Below, piece by piece: positions 17,000 to 24,180 of a stretch of DNA of 37,916 bases. Made by a program: the position numbers and the translations under genes. Source of the stretch: an uncultured Eubacteriales bacterium. GTDB taxonomy: Bacteria; Bacillota; Clostridia; Christensenellales; CAG-138. The stretch covers positions 1 through 37,916 of the forward strand of contig URSN01000007.1 in the NCBI GenBank assembly GCA_900550525.1. The letters run 5' to 3'. Below the pieces are notes generated by a model. It ran no database searches. It was not told the DNA's origin and worked only from the letters and a program-made list of their open reading frames with translations. The stretch's first letter is position 1. Each line of letters opens with the position of its first letter.

Positions 17000-17680
17000 T
17001 CAGATCTCCCACTCGGGACGGGCGTCGCCGACGATCTCGCGGCCCGCCTTCATGATCTTGGCGACCTCCGCCACGCGGCGGCCGACGCCCAGGACCTTCT
17101 CCACGCCGATCGGGTCGTCAAAGTCCTTGGGCAGTTTGTCCTTGGACCAGACGCACGCGCCGCAGTAGTTGCCCGCCGGGCCGCCGGTGACGACGATCTC
17201 GTTGGCGAGGAAGAAGTTGTTGATCATGGCGACGGTCGTCTCCTGGCCGCCATGGCGCGTGCCGCCGATGGAGATGGAGCCGCCGACCTTGTTCTGATGG
17301 ATGCCGCGGTAGCAGCGCCACAGCGGGCGGAAGCGGTTGAAGAAGATGTTCAGCATCGGCGTGACGTTCATGTCGTAGACCGGGGAGGCCACGATGTACC
17401 CGTCGAATTGCAGCCAGTATTTCATCAGCTCGTCCATATCGTCATGGAACGGGCGGCAGTAATGCTCATACTTCTCGCCCGGGGTGAGCTTGAGGCAGGC
17501 TTCGCACTGGATGCAGTGCTCGATGTGCTTCGTGCGCAGGGGCAGGAACTCCGTGGTCACGCCGGGCACCTTGGCCGCTTCCTCAAGCGCCAGCTGCGTC
17601 AGGTGATCCGTCAGGCCCTTGCGCGGGCTGCCGGACACGCCGAGGATCTTCACGGTGACATCGTTCGGTTTGTAAGGCAT
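17000..17680 (-). CDS. flavodoxin-fold NAD(P)H-dependent oxidoreductase (copy 1)
   Basis: This 226-residue protein is of the NADPH-dependent FMN reductase family. The FMN phosphate loop is GVSGSPRKG near residue 14. A Cys-rich segment follows (EHCIQCEACLKL near residue 54), then the FMN-ring loop ASPVYDMNVTPML and GGTRHGGQET. It is the first of three neighbouring paralogs, about 25-40% alike by eye, sharing the order GSP - CxxC - PVY - FGGQE and a C-terminal VAEVAKIMKAGR-like helix. They may supply reduced flavin or reduce a pathway intermediate. AAAAGGAG precedes the ATG. Confidence 0.85.
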   Translation of the reverse strand: MPYKPNDVTVKILGVSGSPRKGLTDHLTQLALEEAAKVPGVTTEFLPLRTKHIEHCIQCEACLKLTPGEKYEHYCRPFHDDMDELMKYWLQFDGYIVASPVYDMNVTPMLNIFFNRFRPLWRCYRGIHQNKVGGSISIGGTRHGGQETTVAMINNFFLANEIVVTGGPAGNYCGACVWSKDKLPKDFDDPIGVEKVLGVGRRVAEVAKIMKAGREIVGDARPEWEI

Positions 17681-17716
17681 CGTCGTTTCTCCTTTTCTGT
17701 TTGTCCGCTGTTCTGT

Positions 17717-18511
17717 TTATTCGTTGTCAAGCCGGGCGATGAAGCCCTCCTTGTCAAAGCCGCCCATCACCTGCTGCGACGGGAACCACTGCTCGTCCAG
17801 ATCGCCGCACAGCAGCATGCGCGCCGCCTTCATGATCTTGGCCGCCTCCGTCACGCGCTTGCCGACGGACTGCGCCGACTCGAGGAACTGCTTGTCGGCC
17901 GCGAGCGCCTCCGGGTTTGGGGAATGGCCCAGCGCGCCGATGTAGCACTCCGGCATGTTGCCGGAGATGGGCATGCAGTCCAGCAGCACGGTGTGGTTGA
18001 GGAAGAACTGGCACGTGAGCTCCTGCCCGCCAAAGCGCGTCGCGCCATGCACGACGGCGCCCACGGCCTTGTAGAACTTCGGATAGATCAGGCCGCAGCC
18101 CTTCTTGTTCATGCGGTCGTGCACGGCGCCGAACTCAACCTCGCTGAGCCGGTCGAGCACCGCGCGCACCTTTGACGGCGGGCCCATGTGGTACACCGGG
18201 CTGACCCATACGATGCCGTCGGCCCACAGCCACTTGGCCTTGAACTCCTGGAAATCGTCCTGGAAGATACATTCCTGGTGCTCCACGCAGTAATGCGCGC
18301 GGCAATGGCGGCAATACTCGATCTTCTTGTTGGCAAAGCTGAAGGTATCGATGTTCGCGCCGGGGATGCGCTCCACCGCCTCGATCACCGCGGCCACGGG
18401 CACGCGGGAATTGCTCTTGACCTTCGGGCTGCAGTTGATCACGAGGATGTTGACCTTGACGTCCTCGCCCTTGAGGACGTTGACCATCTCTTTGTTCGTC
18501 AGAGCCGCCAT
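17717..18511 (-). CDS. flavodoxin-fold NAD(P)H-dependent oxidoreductase (copy 2)
   Basis: This 264-residue paralog of the two flanking genes has an FMN loop INCSPKVKSNSR near residue 24, a Cys/His segment YCRHCRAHYC near 66, SPVYHMGPPSKVRAVLDRL, and GATRFGGQEL. The usual Gly before Ser-Pro in the loop is Cys. Its C-terminal helix (VTEAAKIMKAARML) matches copy 1. GGAGG lies 8 nt before the ATG. It is 5 nt downstream of copy 3 and 36 nt upstream of copy 1, as expected after tandem duplication. Confidence 0.85.
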   Translation of the reverse strand: MAALTNKEMVNVLKGEDVKVNILVINCSPKVKSNSRVPVAAVIEAVERIPGANIDTFSFANKKIEYCRHCRAHYCVEHQECIFQDDFQEFKAKWLWADGIVWVSPVYHMGPPSKVRAVLDRLSEVEFGAVHDRMNKKGCGLIYPKFYKAVGAVVHGATRFGGQELTCQFFLNHTVLLDCMPISGNMPECYIGALGHSPNPEALAADKQFLESAQSVGKRVTEAAKIMKAARMLLCGDLDEQWFPSQQVMGGFDKEGFIARLDNE

Positions 18512-18515
18512 GTTG

Positions 18516-19277
18516 TTACACCTCCGGTCTCAGGTTTTCTGCAAAGCTGTCCGGCGAGCAGAAATAGTCGTCGCTGAGCGAGTCGGCAATGGCGTATTTG
18601 CCGAGCTTGAGCATCTTGCCCACCTGCGCCACGCGCAGGCCGATCTCCCGGCTCTGCGTCATCAGGCCCTCATGGTCGTCCGGCCGCTGGCCGTCCACAA
18701 CGTGGCCCGCCACGCCGATGTGCGAATGGGGCATGTCCGCGCACACCGGGATGCAGTCCATCGTGATGAGATGGTCGATCATGCCCTCGATGACGATCTC
18801 CTGGTTGCCAAAGCGCGAGCTGCCCTGCACGATGATGCCGCATGCCTTCATAAAGTGCGGCAGCGTGCCGCCGGCCTTGACCTGCTCGATGCGGTTGCCG
18901 AGGAACACCTCCCCCAGGCGGTCGAGCACGCCGCGCACGATGGCCGGGCCGGACATCGTGTACACCGGCAGCGCCCAGACGATCGCGTCCGCGCGCAGCC
19001 ACTTCTGCGCAAACTCCTGGAAGCCGTCCTTGTGGACGCAGTCGTGGTTCTTGATGCAGAAGGCGTTGCACGCCGTGCAGCCGCTGATCTTCTTGCCGTC
19101 GAACGTATAGTGCTCGACCTCGACGTTGCCGGCGCTCTTTGCGCCCTCCACCGCCAGATCCAGCAGGATCTGCGAGTTGCTGTCGCGGCGGGGGCTGCCG
19201 CAGATGGCAAGGAGCTTCAGCGGTACGCTCTCAAGCGTGAGCTTTGGGATCTGGTTGCTCAAATCATTCTCCTCCAT
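18516..19277 (-). CDS. flavodoxin-fold NAD(P)H-dependent oxidoreductase (copy 3)
   Basis: This 253-residue paralog has the FMN loop ICGSPRRDSNSQ near residue 26, a Cys segment SGCTACNAFC, LPVYTMSGPAIVRGVLDRLG, and GSSRFGNQEI. The ATG at 19277 has no ribosome site in front of it. GGAGGAG lies just after that ATG and 6 nt before an in-frame TTG at 19262, which may be the true start and would give 248 residues. Function is inferred only from the fold and the operon. Confidence 0.83.
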   Translation of the reverse strand: MEENDLSNQIPKLTLESVPLKLLAICGSPRRDSNSQILLDLAVEGAKSAGNVEVEHYTFDGKKISGCTACNAFCIKNHDCVHKDGFQEFAQKWLRADAIVWALPVYTMSGPAIVRGVLDRLGEVFLGNRIEQVKAGGTLPHFMKACGIIVQGSSRFGNQEIVIEGMIDHLITMDCIPVCADMPHSHIGVAGHVVDGQRPDDHEGLMTQSREIGLRVAQVGKMLKLGKYAIADSLSDDYFCSPDSFAENLRPEV

Positions 19278-19335
19278 TCGTCATGCTGGTTGCTTGTCCG
19301 ATCCGTCCGTTGTGCAACGGGGCGGGATGCGCATA

Positions 19336-21603
19336 TCATACGGGCCGTCCGTCTGCCGGGGGTCCCTTCCAGGGGTTCGTCTCGGCCGCGAGCAGCTCCG
19401 GCGAGAGCGGCAGCTCCGTAAAGTGCGTGCCGAGCGCGTCGTTGACCGCGTCCACGATCGCGGGCGCCGTGGGCGTAGTCGCGTTCTCGCCCATGCCCTT
19501 GACGCCGAACGGATGCGCCGGCTCCGGATATTCGAGGATGTGGTTCTCGATCACGGGCGGCGCATCCAGCGCCGTGGGCAGCACATAGCTGGAAAACGAC
19601 GGGTTCAGCGGCCGGCCGGCCCGGCGCTCCACCTTCTCCAGCAGCGCGTAGGAAGCGCCCATCACGACGCCGCCCTCGCTCTGCCCCTCCACCTGCTGCC
19701 GGTTCATGCAGCGGCCCACGTCCACATAGACATGCATCCGGTCCACATGCGCCATGCCGGTGGCCGTATCCACCTCGACGAGCGCAAGCTGCACGTTGGA
19801 GCTGTAGAGCACGTGCGGATGGCCCAGCGCGCCCTCGCTCGGCTGGTCGGAATACTTCGTGCGCACGCGCGTGCGGCGCACGATATCCGCGGGGCAGCCC
19901 GCCGCGACGGACGCAAACGGGATCAGCCGCCCCTTGAGCAGGAAGCCGCCCTGCACATGCTGCAGCGCGTCCTCCGGCACGCCGTGCGCCCGCGCCGCCG
20001 CCTCGCGCAGCGCGGCGACGAGCTCGTTCCCGGCGGCGGTCACGGCGAGCCCCACCGCGTGCGTCACGCGGGAGGATGCGGTCGCGCCGGTCTCCTCGTT
20101 CAGCTCGGAATTGCACAGGTCCATCAATTCGACCCGTTCGGGCGGGATCTTCAGCGTCTCGGCAAACATCTCCGCCATGGCCGTGAAGCAGCCCTGCCCC
20201 ATCTCGATACAGGCGACGGACAGGCAGAAGCGCCCGTCGCGCGTGGCAACGCCCTGCGCAAAGCTGAAATCCGGCGCGCCGTTGATGCCGACGCTGTAGC
20301 CCTTCATGCCCGCGGCGACGCCCACGCCGGTGCGGACGCCGCCCCGGCTGCTCCGGTAAGCCGCGCGCCCTGTCCAGAGCGGGTCCCTGCTGGCCTCGCA
20401 CAGCGTTTCATACATGCGCGTGTCGGACAGCAGGATGTGCCCAAGGCCCTGCCGCTCGCCCTGGCGCAGGCAGTTCCTGATGCGCAGCTCGATCGCGTCC
20501 ATGCCCATCCTGCGGGCCAGCGCGTTCATCTGCCCCTCGAGCGGGAAGCAGCCCTGCGCCGCGCCGAAGCCGCGGAACGCGCCGTTGACGCCGTTGTTGG
20601 TGTATACGTTATAGGTATCGACCCGGATGTTGGGGAAGCGGTACGGCCCGGCGCAGCACTCCGTGGCGATCTCCAGCACCACGTTGCCAAACACCGTATA
20701 GGCGCCGCCGTCGAGCACGGCGTAGACCTCGTGCGCCTGGATGACGCCGTTCTCATCCGCGCCGGTCTTCATGCGTACCTTGCCGGGATGGCGCTTGACG
20801 CCGTTGATGAAGCGCTCCTCCCGGGAAAAATGCATCTTGCAGGGGCGGCCCGTATCGAGCGTGACAAGGCCGATGAGGCACTGCACGCTGATGTCGCCCT
20901 TGCCGCCGAAGCCGCCGCCGGTATACGGCGCGATGACCACGACCTGCTCCTCCGGCAGGCCCAGGCCCTCGGCGATCTGTCCGCGGTCGTAATACACGTT
21001 CTGGCTGCCGGAGCGGATGACGAGCTTGCCGTCCTCCAGCGACGAGACGCCGCACTCCGTCTCCAGAAAACAGTGATCGACCTGCTGGAAGGTATATTCG
21101 TTTTCAACGATGTATTTGCACTTTGAGAATGCCGCGTCCACATCGCCGCGCGCATAATGGATCTGATGGCAGATGTTGTTCTCCATCTGGTCGTGCACCT
21201 TGCCGCGCTCGAGCGAGAGCGCCTGCTCGACCGTCTCAATGAGGGGCAGCGGCTCGTAGGCGACGCGCACCAGCCGGGCAGCGCGGCGGGCGATCTCCTC
21301 CGTCTCGGCGGCCACGACCGCGACGATGTCGCCATAGAAGCGGACCTTGTCGTCGCAGATGACGGGATGGTCGTGCAGGTAGCCCACGCGGTTGCAGGGC
21401 ACGTCGCGCCCGGTGTAGACCTTCACGCAGCCGGGCAGCTTCAGCGCCTCGGACGCATCGACCGACAGGATGCGCGCGTGCGCCTCCGTGGAGAGCACCG
21501 GCACGGCATACAGCATGGACGGCAGGACCATGTCCGACGAAAACTTCAACCTTCCGGTGACCTTTGCAACGCCGTCGAGGCGCCTGAGAGAACTCTGCAT
21601 CAT
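19336..21603 (-). CDS. molybdopterin catalytic subunit of xanthine-dehydrogenase-type hydroxylase
   Basis: This 755-residue large subunit of the xanthine oxidase / aldehyde oxidase family would hydroxylate a heteroaromatic ring or aldehyde using water. Domains: the a/b-hammerhead (about 1-120) and two molybdopterin-binding parts. Motifs are GGGFGGKGD near residue 245, the FRGFGAAQ loop near 365, and the C-terminal VKGMGEN with the catalytic Glu near 716. Length is normal for CoxL/XdhA. Two adjacent ATGs (21603 and 21600) fit the site. Its partner subunits lie about 10-12 kb further down the operon. Xanthine, hypoxanthine, nicotinate and other substrates are all possible. Confidence 0.92.
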   Translation of the reverse strand: MMQSSLRRLDGVAKVTGRLKFSSDMVLPSMLYAVPVLSTEAHARILSVDASEALKLPGCVKVYTGRDVPCNRVGYLHDHPVICDDKVRFYGDIVAVVAAETEEIARRAARLVRVAYEPLPLIETVEQALSLERGKVHDQMENNICHQIHYARGDVDAAFSKCKYIVENEYTFQQVDHCFLETECGVSSLEDGKLVIRSGSQNVYYDRGQIAEGLGLPEEQVVVIAPYTGGGFGGKGDISVQCLIGLVTLDTGRPCKMHFSREERFINGVKRHPGKVRMKTGADENGVIQAHEVYAVLDGGAYTVFGNVVLEIATECCAGPYRFPNIRVDTYNVYTNNGVNGAFRGFGAAQGCFPLEGQMNALARRMGMDAIELRIRNCLRQGERQGLGHILLSDTRMYETLCEASRDPLWTGRAAYRSSRGGVRTGVGVAAGMKGYSVGINGAPDFSFAQGVATRDGRFCLSVACIEMGQGCFTAMAEMFAETLKIPPERVELMDLCNSELNEETGATASSRVTHAVGLAVTAAGNELVAALREAAARAHGVPEDALQHVQGGFLLKGRLIPFASVAAGCPADIVRRTRVRTKYSDQPSEGALGHPHVLYSSNVQLALVEVDTATGMAHVDRMHVYVDVGRCMNRQQVEGQSEGGVVMGASYALLEKVERRAGRPLNPSFSSYVLPTALDAPPVIENHILEYPEPAHPFGVKGMGENATTPTAPAIVDAVNDALGTHFTELPLSPELLAAETNPWKGPPADGRPV

Positions 21604-21631
21604 GACTCCGTACCCTTGAGGTTTTGGGAAA

Positions 21632-21661
21632 GGTCCGCCGCGCCGCGCGGCGCGGCGGACC
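21632..21661 (-). other. perfect 30-nt palindrome between creatininase and hydroxylase genes
   Basis: GGTCCGCCGCGCCGC is followed directly by its exact reverse complement, giving a 15-bp stem with no spacer. On the minus strand it is followed by TTTCCC and not by a long U-run. It could be a weak terminator or attenuator, an mRNA-processing hairpin, or a protein-binding site. The spacer (21604-21712) is otherwise non-coding. Confidence 0.7.
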
Positions 21662-21712
21662 CGTTCGGACGGGAAGGACCAGTCCTTACTTGCTGCCCCG
21701 CCCGAACAGCAT

Positions 21713-22549
21713 CTAAGCGACCTTTTCCACGCCCTCCGCCAAGGCGGAGTACGCCTTGACGCCCGCGGCCGCGCTGGCGCCGCTGGGATCGCCGGTCTGG
21801 CCGGGGTCCCCGGCCTCGTAGCTGTAGCTGCGGCCCTCGTTGGCGGGATTGTAGACGCCGCCGCCCAGCAGCGGCGGTTCGCCGCCGAGGATCGGCTCGT
21901 CGTCCACCACCGCCTTGGCGGGATCCCAATGGTCGTCCTGCGCCCGGTCGATATAGACCAGGGTCGGATGCAGGCACAGCCCGCGCGAGGTCTCGCCGGC
22001 GCCGCCGTGCCCGTCCGGGCGCGGGTTCTTGTCCAGCTTGAGGTTCTGCCGCTCGCTGGCCTTGAGCGCCGGCATCGGGTTGAGCACGACGACCTTGGCG
22101 TCGCTGTGGCGGTCCACCACGTTCTGCGCCGCGACCATGGAGGAGGCATAGTTCTCATCATGGCCGAGGAACAGGATGATGTTCTTGAACCCGTGGTGGG
22201 ACAGGCCTTCGCACACATCCTCGAGCACCGCGATGAGCGGCGAGGTCCGCAGCGTGATCGATCCGGGGTAGCACATGGCGCCGGGGCAGATGCCGAACTG
22301 GATGGTGGGGGCGATGAGGCTCTCCACGCCGTACTTCTCGAGCAGGATGTCGTGCGCATAGCGCAGCGATTCGGTGCTCTGGATCGTGTCGCAGCCCAGC
22401 GGCAGGTGATGCCCGTGCTGCTCGACCGCGCCGGTGGACAGCATCGCGATGTCCGTCTTTTTGCGCAGCGCGTCGACCTCCGGCCAGGTCATCTCCAGCA
22501 GGGTCTTTGGCGCGCGCACCTCATAGAGCAGTTCCCGATTTTCCCGCAT
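21713..22549 (-). CDS. creatininase-family amidohydrolase
   Basis: This 278-residue protein is of the creatininase family, whose members open creatinine to creatine or hydrolyse other cyclic or formyl amides. Metal ligands are visible in STGAVEQHGHHLPLGCD near residue 37 (Glu, His, Asp) and in DGHGGAGETS near residue 175 (the H-GE-TS motif). The C-terminus (about 240-278) is Gly/Ala-rich. AAGGAG sits against an upstream ATG at 22558, so the ATG at 22549, 8 nt away, is preferred. Next to CodA-like and hydantoinase genes, a cyclic amidine/ureide substrate is likely. Confidence 0.85.
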   Translation of the reverse strand: MRENRELLYEVRAPKTLLEMTWPEVDALRKKTDIAMLSTGAVEQHGHHLPLGCDTIQSTESLRYAHDILLEKYGVESLIAPTIQFGICPGAMCYPGSITLRTSPLIAVLEDVCEGLSHHGFKNIILFLGHDENYASSMVAAQNVVDRHSDAKVVVLNPMPALKASERQNLKLDKNPRPDGHGGAGETSRGLCLHPTLVYIDRAQDDHWDPAKAVVDDEPILGGEPPLLGGGVYNPANEGRSYSYEAGDPGQTGDPSGASAAAGVKAYSALAEGVEKVA

Positions 22550-22579
22550 GTTGGTCATCTCCTTGCCCGTTTTTGCGCC

Positions 22580-23608
22580 TTACGCCCACTTGGGCGCGTT
22601 CCAGAGCGTCAGCTCGGTGCCGATGCCCTTCTCGACGGCCACGTCGTAGATGCGCTTCATGACGATCAGGTCCGTGATGCCCATGCCGATGGAGGTGAAC
22701 AGGCAGATCTCCTTGTCGCTCTGGCGGCCGGGCGCCTTGCCGTTGATCACGTCGCCGATCTGGACGCAGTCGTCCGGGTTGAGCAGGCCCGCTTCCTTCA
22801 TCAGGCCCATCGTCACCGGGATGCCGAACTGCTTCTTGCTGTCGTAGCAGATGCGGTCCATCTTCTTGACGGCTTCGAAGGTATAGTCGTTGTCGGAGAT
22901 GTTCGCGCAGAACGCGCCGGGCTTGAGCCACTCCGGCTTGATGTAGGCGTTCTTCGCAGAGACGAGCGTCGTCGGCGCGATGACGTCCGCATCCTTCAGG
23001 GCCTTCTCGGCGCTGTCCACGACGGTGATGGTCTTGCCGATGATCGGCTCCATCTCGGCCTTGAACGCCTCCGCCTTCTCCTGATAGATATCGTAGAGGC
23101 GGATCTCCTTGATGTTCTTGAGCTCGTGGCAGATGGCCATGATCTGCGGACGGCCCATGACGCTCGCGCCGCACAGGCCGACGACCTCGGAATCCTTGCG
23201 GGCGAAGTAGCGCGCGCCGACGCCGGTGGTCGCGCCGGTGCGGTAGGCGGTCATCAGCGTGGAATCGCCGATGCAGAACGGGCGGCCGTTCTCCGGGTTG
23301 ATCATTTCCACGATGGAGGTGATCGACGGCATGCCGACCTTGCGGTTCTCGGGCGCGCGCGCGCCAAGCTTCATGCCGGCGACGTTCACATCGCCCGCGA
23401 CCCATGCCGGATGGATGGCAAAGATATTGCCCGCCTGGTCGCCGTGGAAGTGCACCTGCGGCGCGACCGGGTCCGCGCCCTCGCCGTTGGCGATCAGGGA
23501 ATAGGCTTTGATCTCCGCGTCGATGATCTTGCCGATGTCATCATCGAGCACGCCGGTCGCAATGACGTCTTCCTGGGAGAGCCAAAGGAGCTTTGCGGAT
23601 TTGTCCAT
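22580..23608 (-). CDS. ornithine cyclodeaminase / mu-crystallin family protein
   Basis: This 342-residue NAD(P)-binding protein is of the OCD family, which includes ornithine cyclodeaminase, alanine dehydrogenase and ketimine reductases. Motifs: AGMKLGARAPENRKVGMPS with the substrate-binding Lys/Arg, the Rossmann loop GLCGASVMGRPQ near residue 145, and VIAPTTLVS. It is the first gene after the regulated leader. It may release ammonia from, or reductively aminate, an amino-acid product of the pathway. AAGGAAGGA lies about 10 nt before the ATG. Confidence 0.85.
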   Translation of the reverse strand: MDKSAKLLWLSQEDVIATGVLDDDIGKIIDAEIKAYSLIANGEGADPVAPQVHFHGDQAGNIFAIHPAWVAGDVNVAGMKLGARAPENRKVGMPSITSIVEMINPENGRPFCIGDSTLMTAYRTGATTGVGARYFARKDSEVVGLCGASVMGRPQIMAICHELKNIKEIRLYDIYQEKAEAFKAEMEPIIGKTITVVDSAEKALKDADVIAPTTLVSAKNAYIKPEWLKPGAFCANISDNDYTFEAVKKMDRICYDSKKQFGIPVTMGLMKEAGLLNPDDCVQIGDVINGKAPGRQSDKEICLFTSIGMGITDLIVMKRIYDVAVEKGIGTELTLWNAPKWA

Positions 23609-23672
23609 AACAGTCTGATCCTTCCTTTTCTGTGTTTTTATCTGCGGCAGACGGTCCGTCTGTCACACCCTT

Positions 23673-23761
23673 GAAAAAACAAAAAGATCGTTCCTTTTGG
23701 CGCCTGCCGCGCGCCGCATGGGCGCGCCCGACAGAGGACGCCAGTCAGAATGATCTTCTTT
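23673..23761 (-). terminator. attenuator-like intrinsic terminator in the leader
   Basis: In the transcript, TGGCG and CTGTC and GCGCGCC (23743 down) pair with GGCGCGC, GGCAG and CGCCA (to 23698) around a CATGC loop. The stem extends outside through AAAGAAGATC-A-TTC (23761-23748) with GAA-C-GATCTTTTT, and the 3' arm runs into TTTTTGTTTTTTC (23685-23673). The outer 5' arm is the conserved tail of repeat unit C, so folding of that unit and folding of this terminator exclude each other. This is seen directly; regulation is inferred. Confidence 0.7.
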
Positions 23762-23800
23762 CCAGGAACGGGCGGGGCGGACCGCTCCCGCTCTCCCGAG
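23744..23800 (-). repeat. leader repeat unit C
   Basis: Third copy in transcript order. It opens with CTCGGGAGAGC, has a variable GC hairpin, then TTCCTGGAAAGA and CATTCTGAC. It matches unit B at both conserved blocks, while the middle differs in sequence, as expected of an RNA with a conserved core and variable stem. Its tail forms part of the following terminator. Confidence 0.65.
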
Positions 23801-23891
23801 TTCAGTTGAAACGCAATACAAAATAATGCCGTCCAACCCAGCGGCGGCCCGTGTCACGCGCAGTAAACGCCGCGCGATGGCCGTCGGTCGG
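23801..23891 (-). other. GC hairpin and U-rich stretch between leader units B and C
   Basis: CCGACC at 23891-23886 pairs with GGTTGG at 23838-23833 (one G-U), enclosing a GCGGCG/CGCCGC stem at 23873-23868 and 23846-23841. It is followed in the transcript by GGCATTATTTTGTATT. It may be an earlier, weaker terminator attached to unit B. No coding sequence is seen. Confidence 0.4.
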
Positions 23892-23947
23892 AATGGTCTC
23901 TTTCCAGGATCGAGCAAAAGCAAAACGGCTCTCGATGCTCTCCCGAG
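23886..23947 (-). repeat. leader repeat unit B
   Basis: Second copy: CTCGGGAGAGC, a hairpin of ATCGAG with CTCGAT around an A/U-containing loop, then TCCTGGAAAGA and CATTCCGACC. It is only 5 nt from unit A, so A and B form a direct tandem. Confidence 0.65.
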
Positions 23948-23952
23948 TGATT

Positions 23953-24004
23953 GGTCGTTATGGGGTTCTTTCCAAGAACATGCGGCGGTCGCGCACTCTC
24001 GAGC
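23953..24004 (-). repeat. leader repeat unit A
   Basis: First copy, the most divergent: GCTCGAGAGTGC, a short GC segment, TTCTTGGAAAGA and CATAACGACC. The two conserved blocks keep the same order and roughly the same spacing as in B and C. I do not recognise a known riboswitch class. Confidence 0.55.
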
Positions 24005-24151
24005 TACAGGAATTCCAAGGGTAGAAAGATAGCGGTCTTTCGGACATCCGCGTTATGTGGATTTCTTCTAAAATAGATTTGCATGAATCGAGGCACGCAT
24101 TTCATGGTTGAGCCAATGCTCATAAAAGATAAGGGATGCCCTTCTGGGAAC

Positions 24152-24180
24152 ATTTTACACAATCCGCGCGCTCCTGTCAA
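24152..24180 (-). promoter_or_regulatory. main promoter of the catabolic operon
   Basis: TTGACA at 24180-24175, a 17-bp spacer and TAAAAT at 24157-24152 give a near-perfect sigma-A promoter reading left. The -35 box overlaps the stop codon of the CodA-like gene. Start of transcription is expected near 24145, giving a leader of about 535 nt before the first gene at 23608. Confidence 0.8.

Noticed and set aside
19336..21603. Selenocysteine codon or selenium-specific feature in the hydroxylase large subunit
   Set aside because: No in-frame TGA interrupts the coding sequence, and I cannot see a residue that would separate selenium-dependent from ordinary enzymes.
19336..22359. One 1007-residue minus-strand frame suggesting a fusion protein upstream of the molybdenum subunit
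   Set aside because: The first 250 residues are the out-of-frame shadow of the creatininase-family gene plus the spacer palindrome. A proper start exists at 21603.
23744..24004. Glycine, purine, TPP, T-box, guanidine or c-di-GMP riboswitch
   Set aside because: None of the core motifs I know for these classes is present; only short strings such as TTTCTACC near 24020 match by chance.
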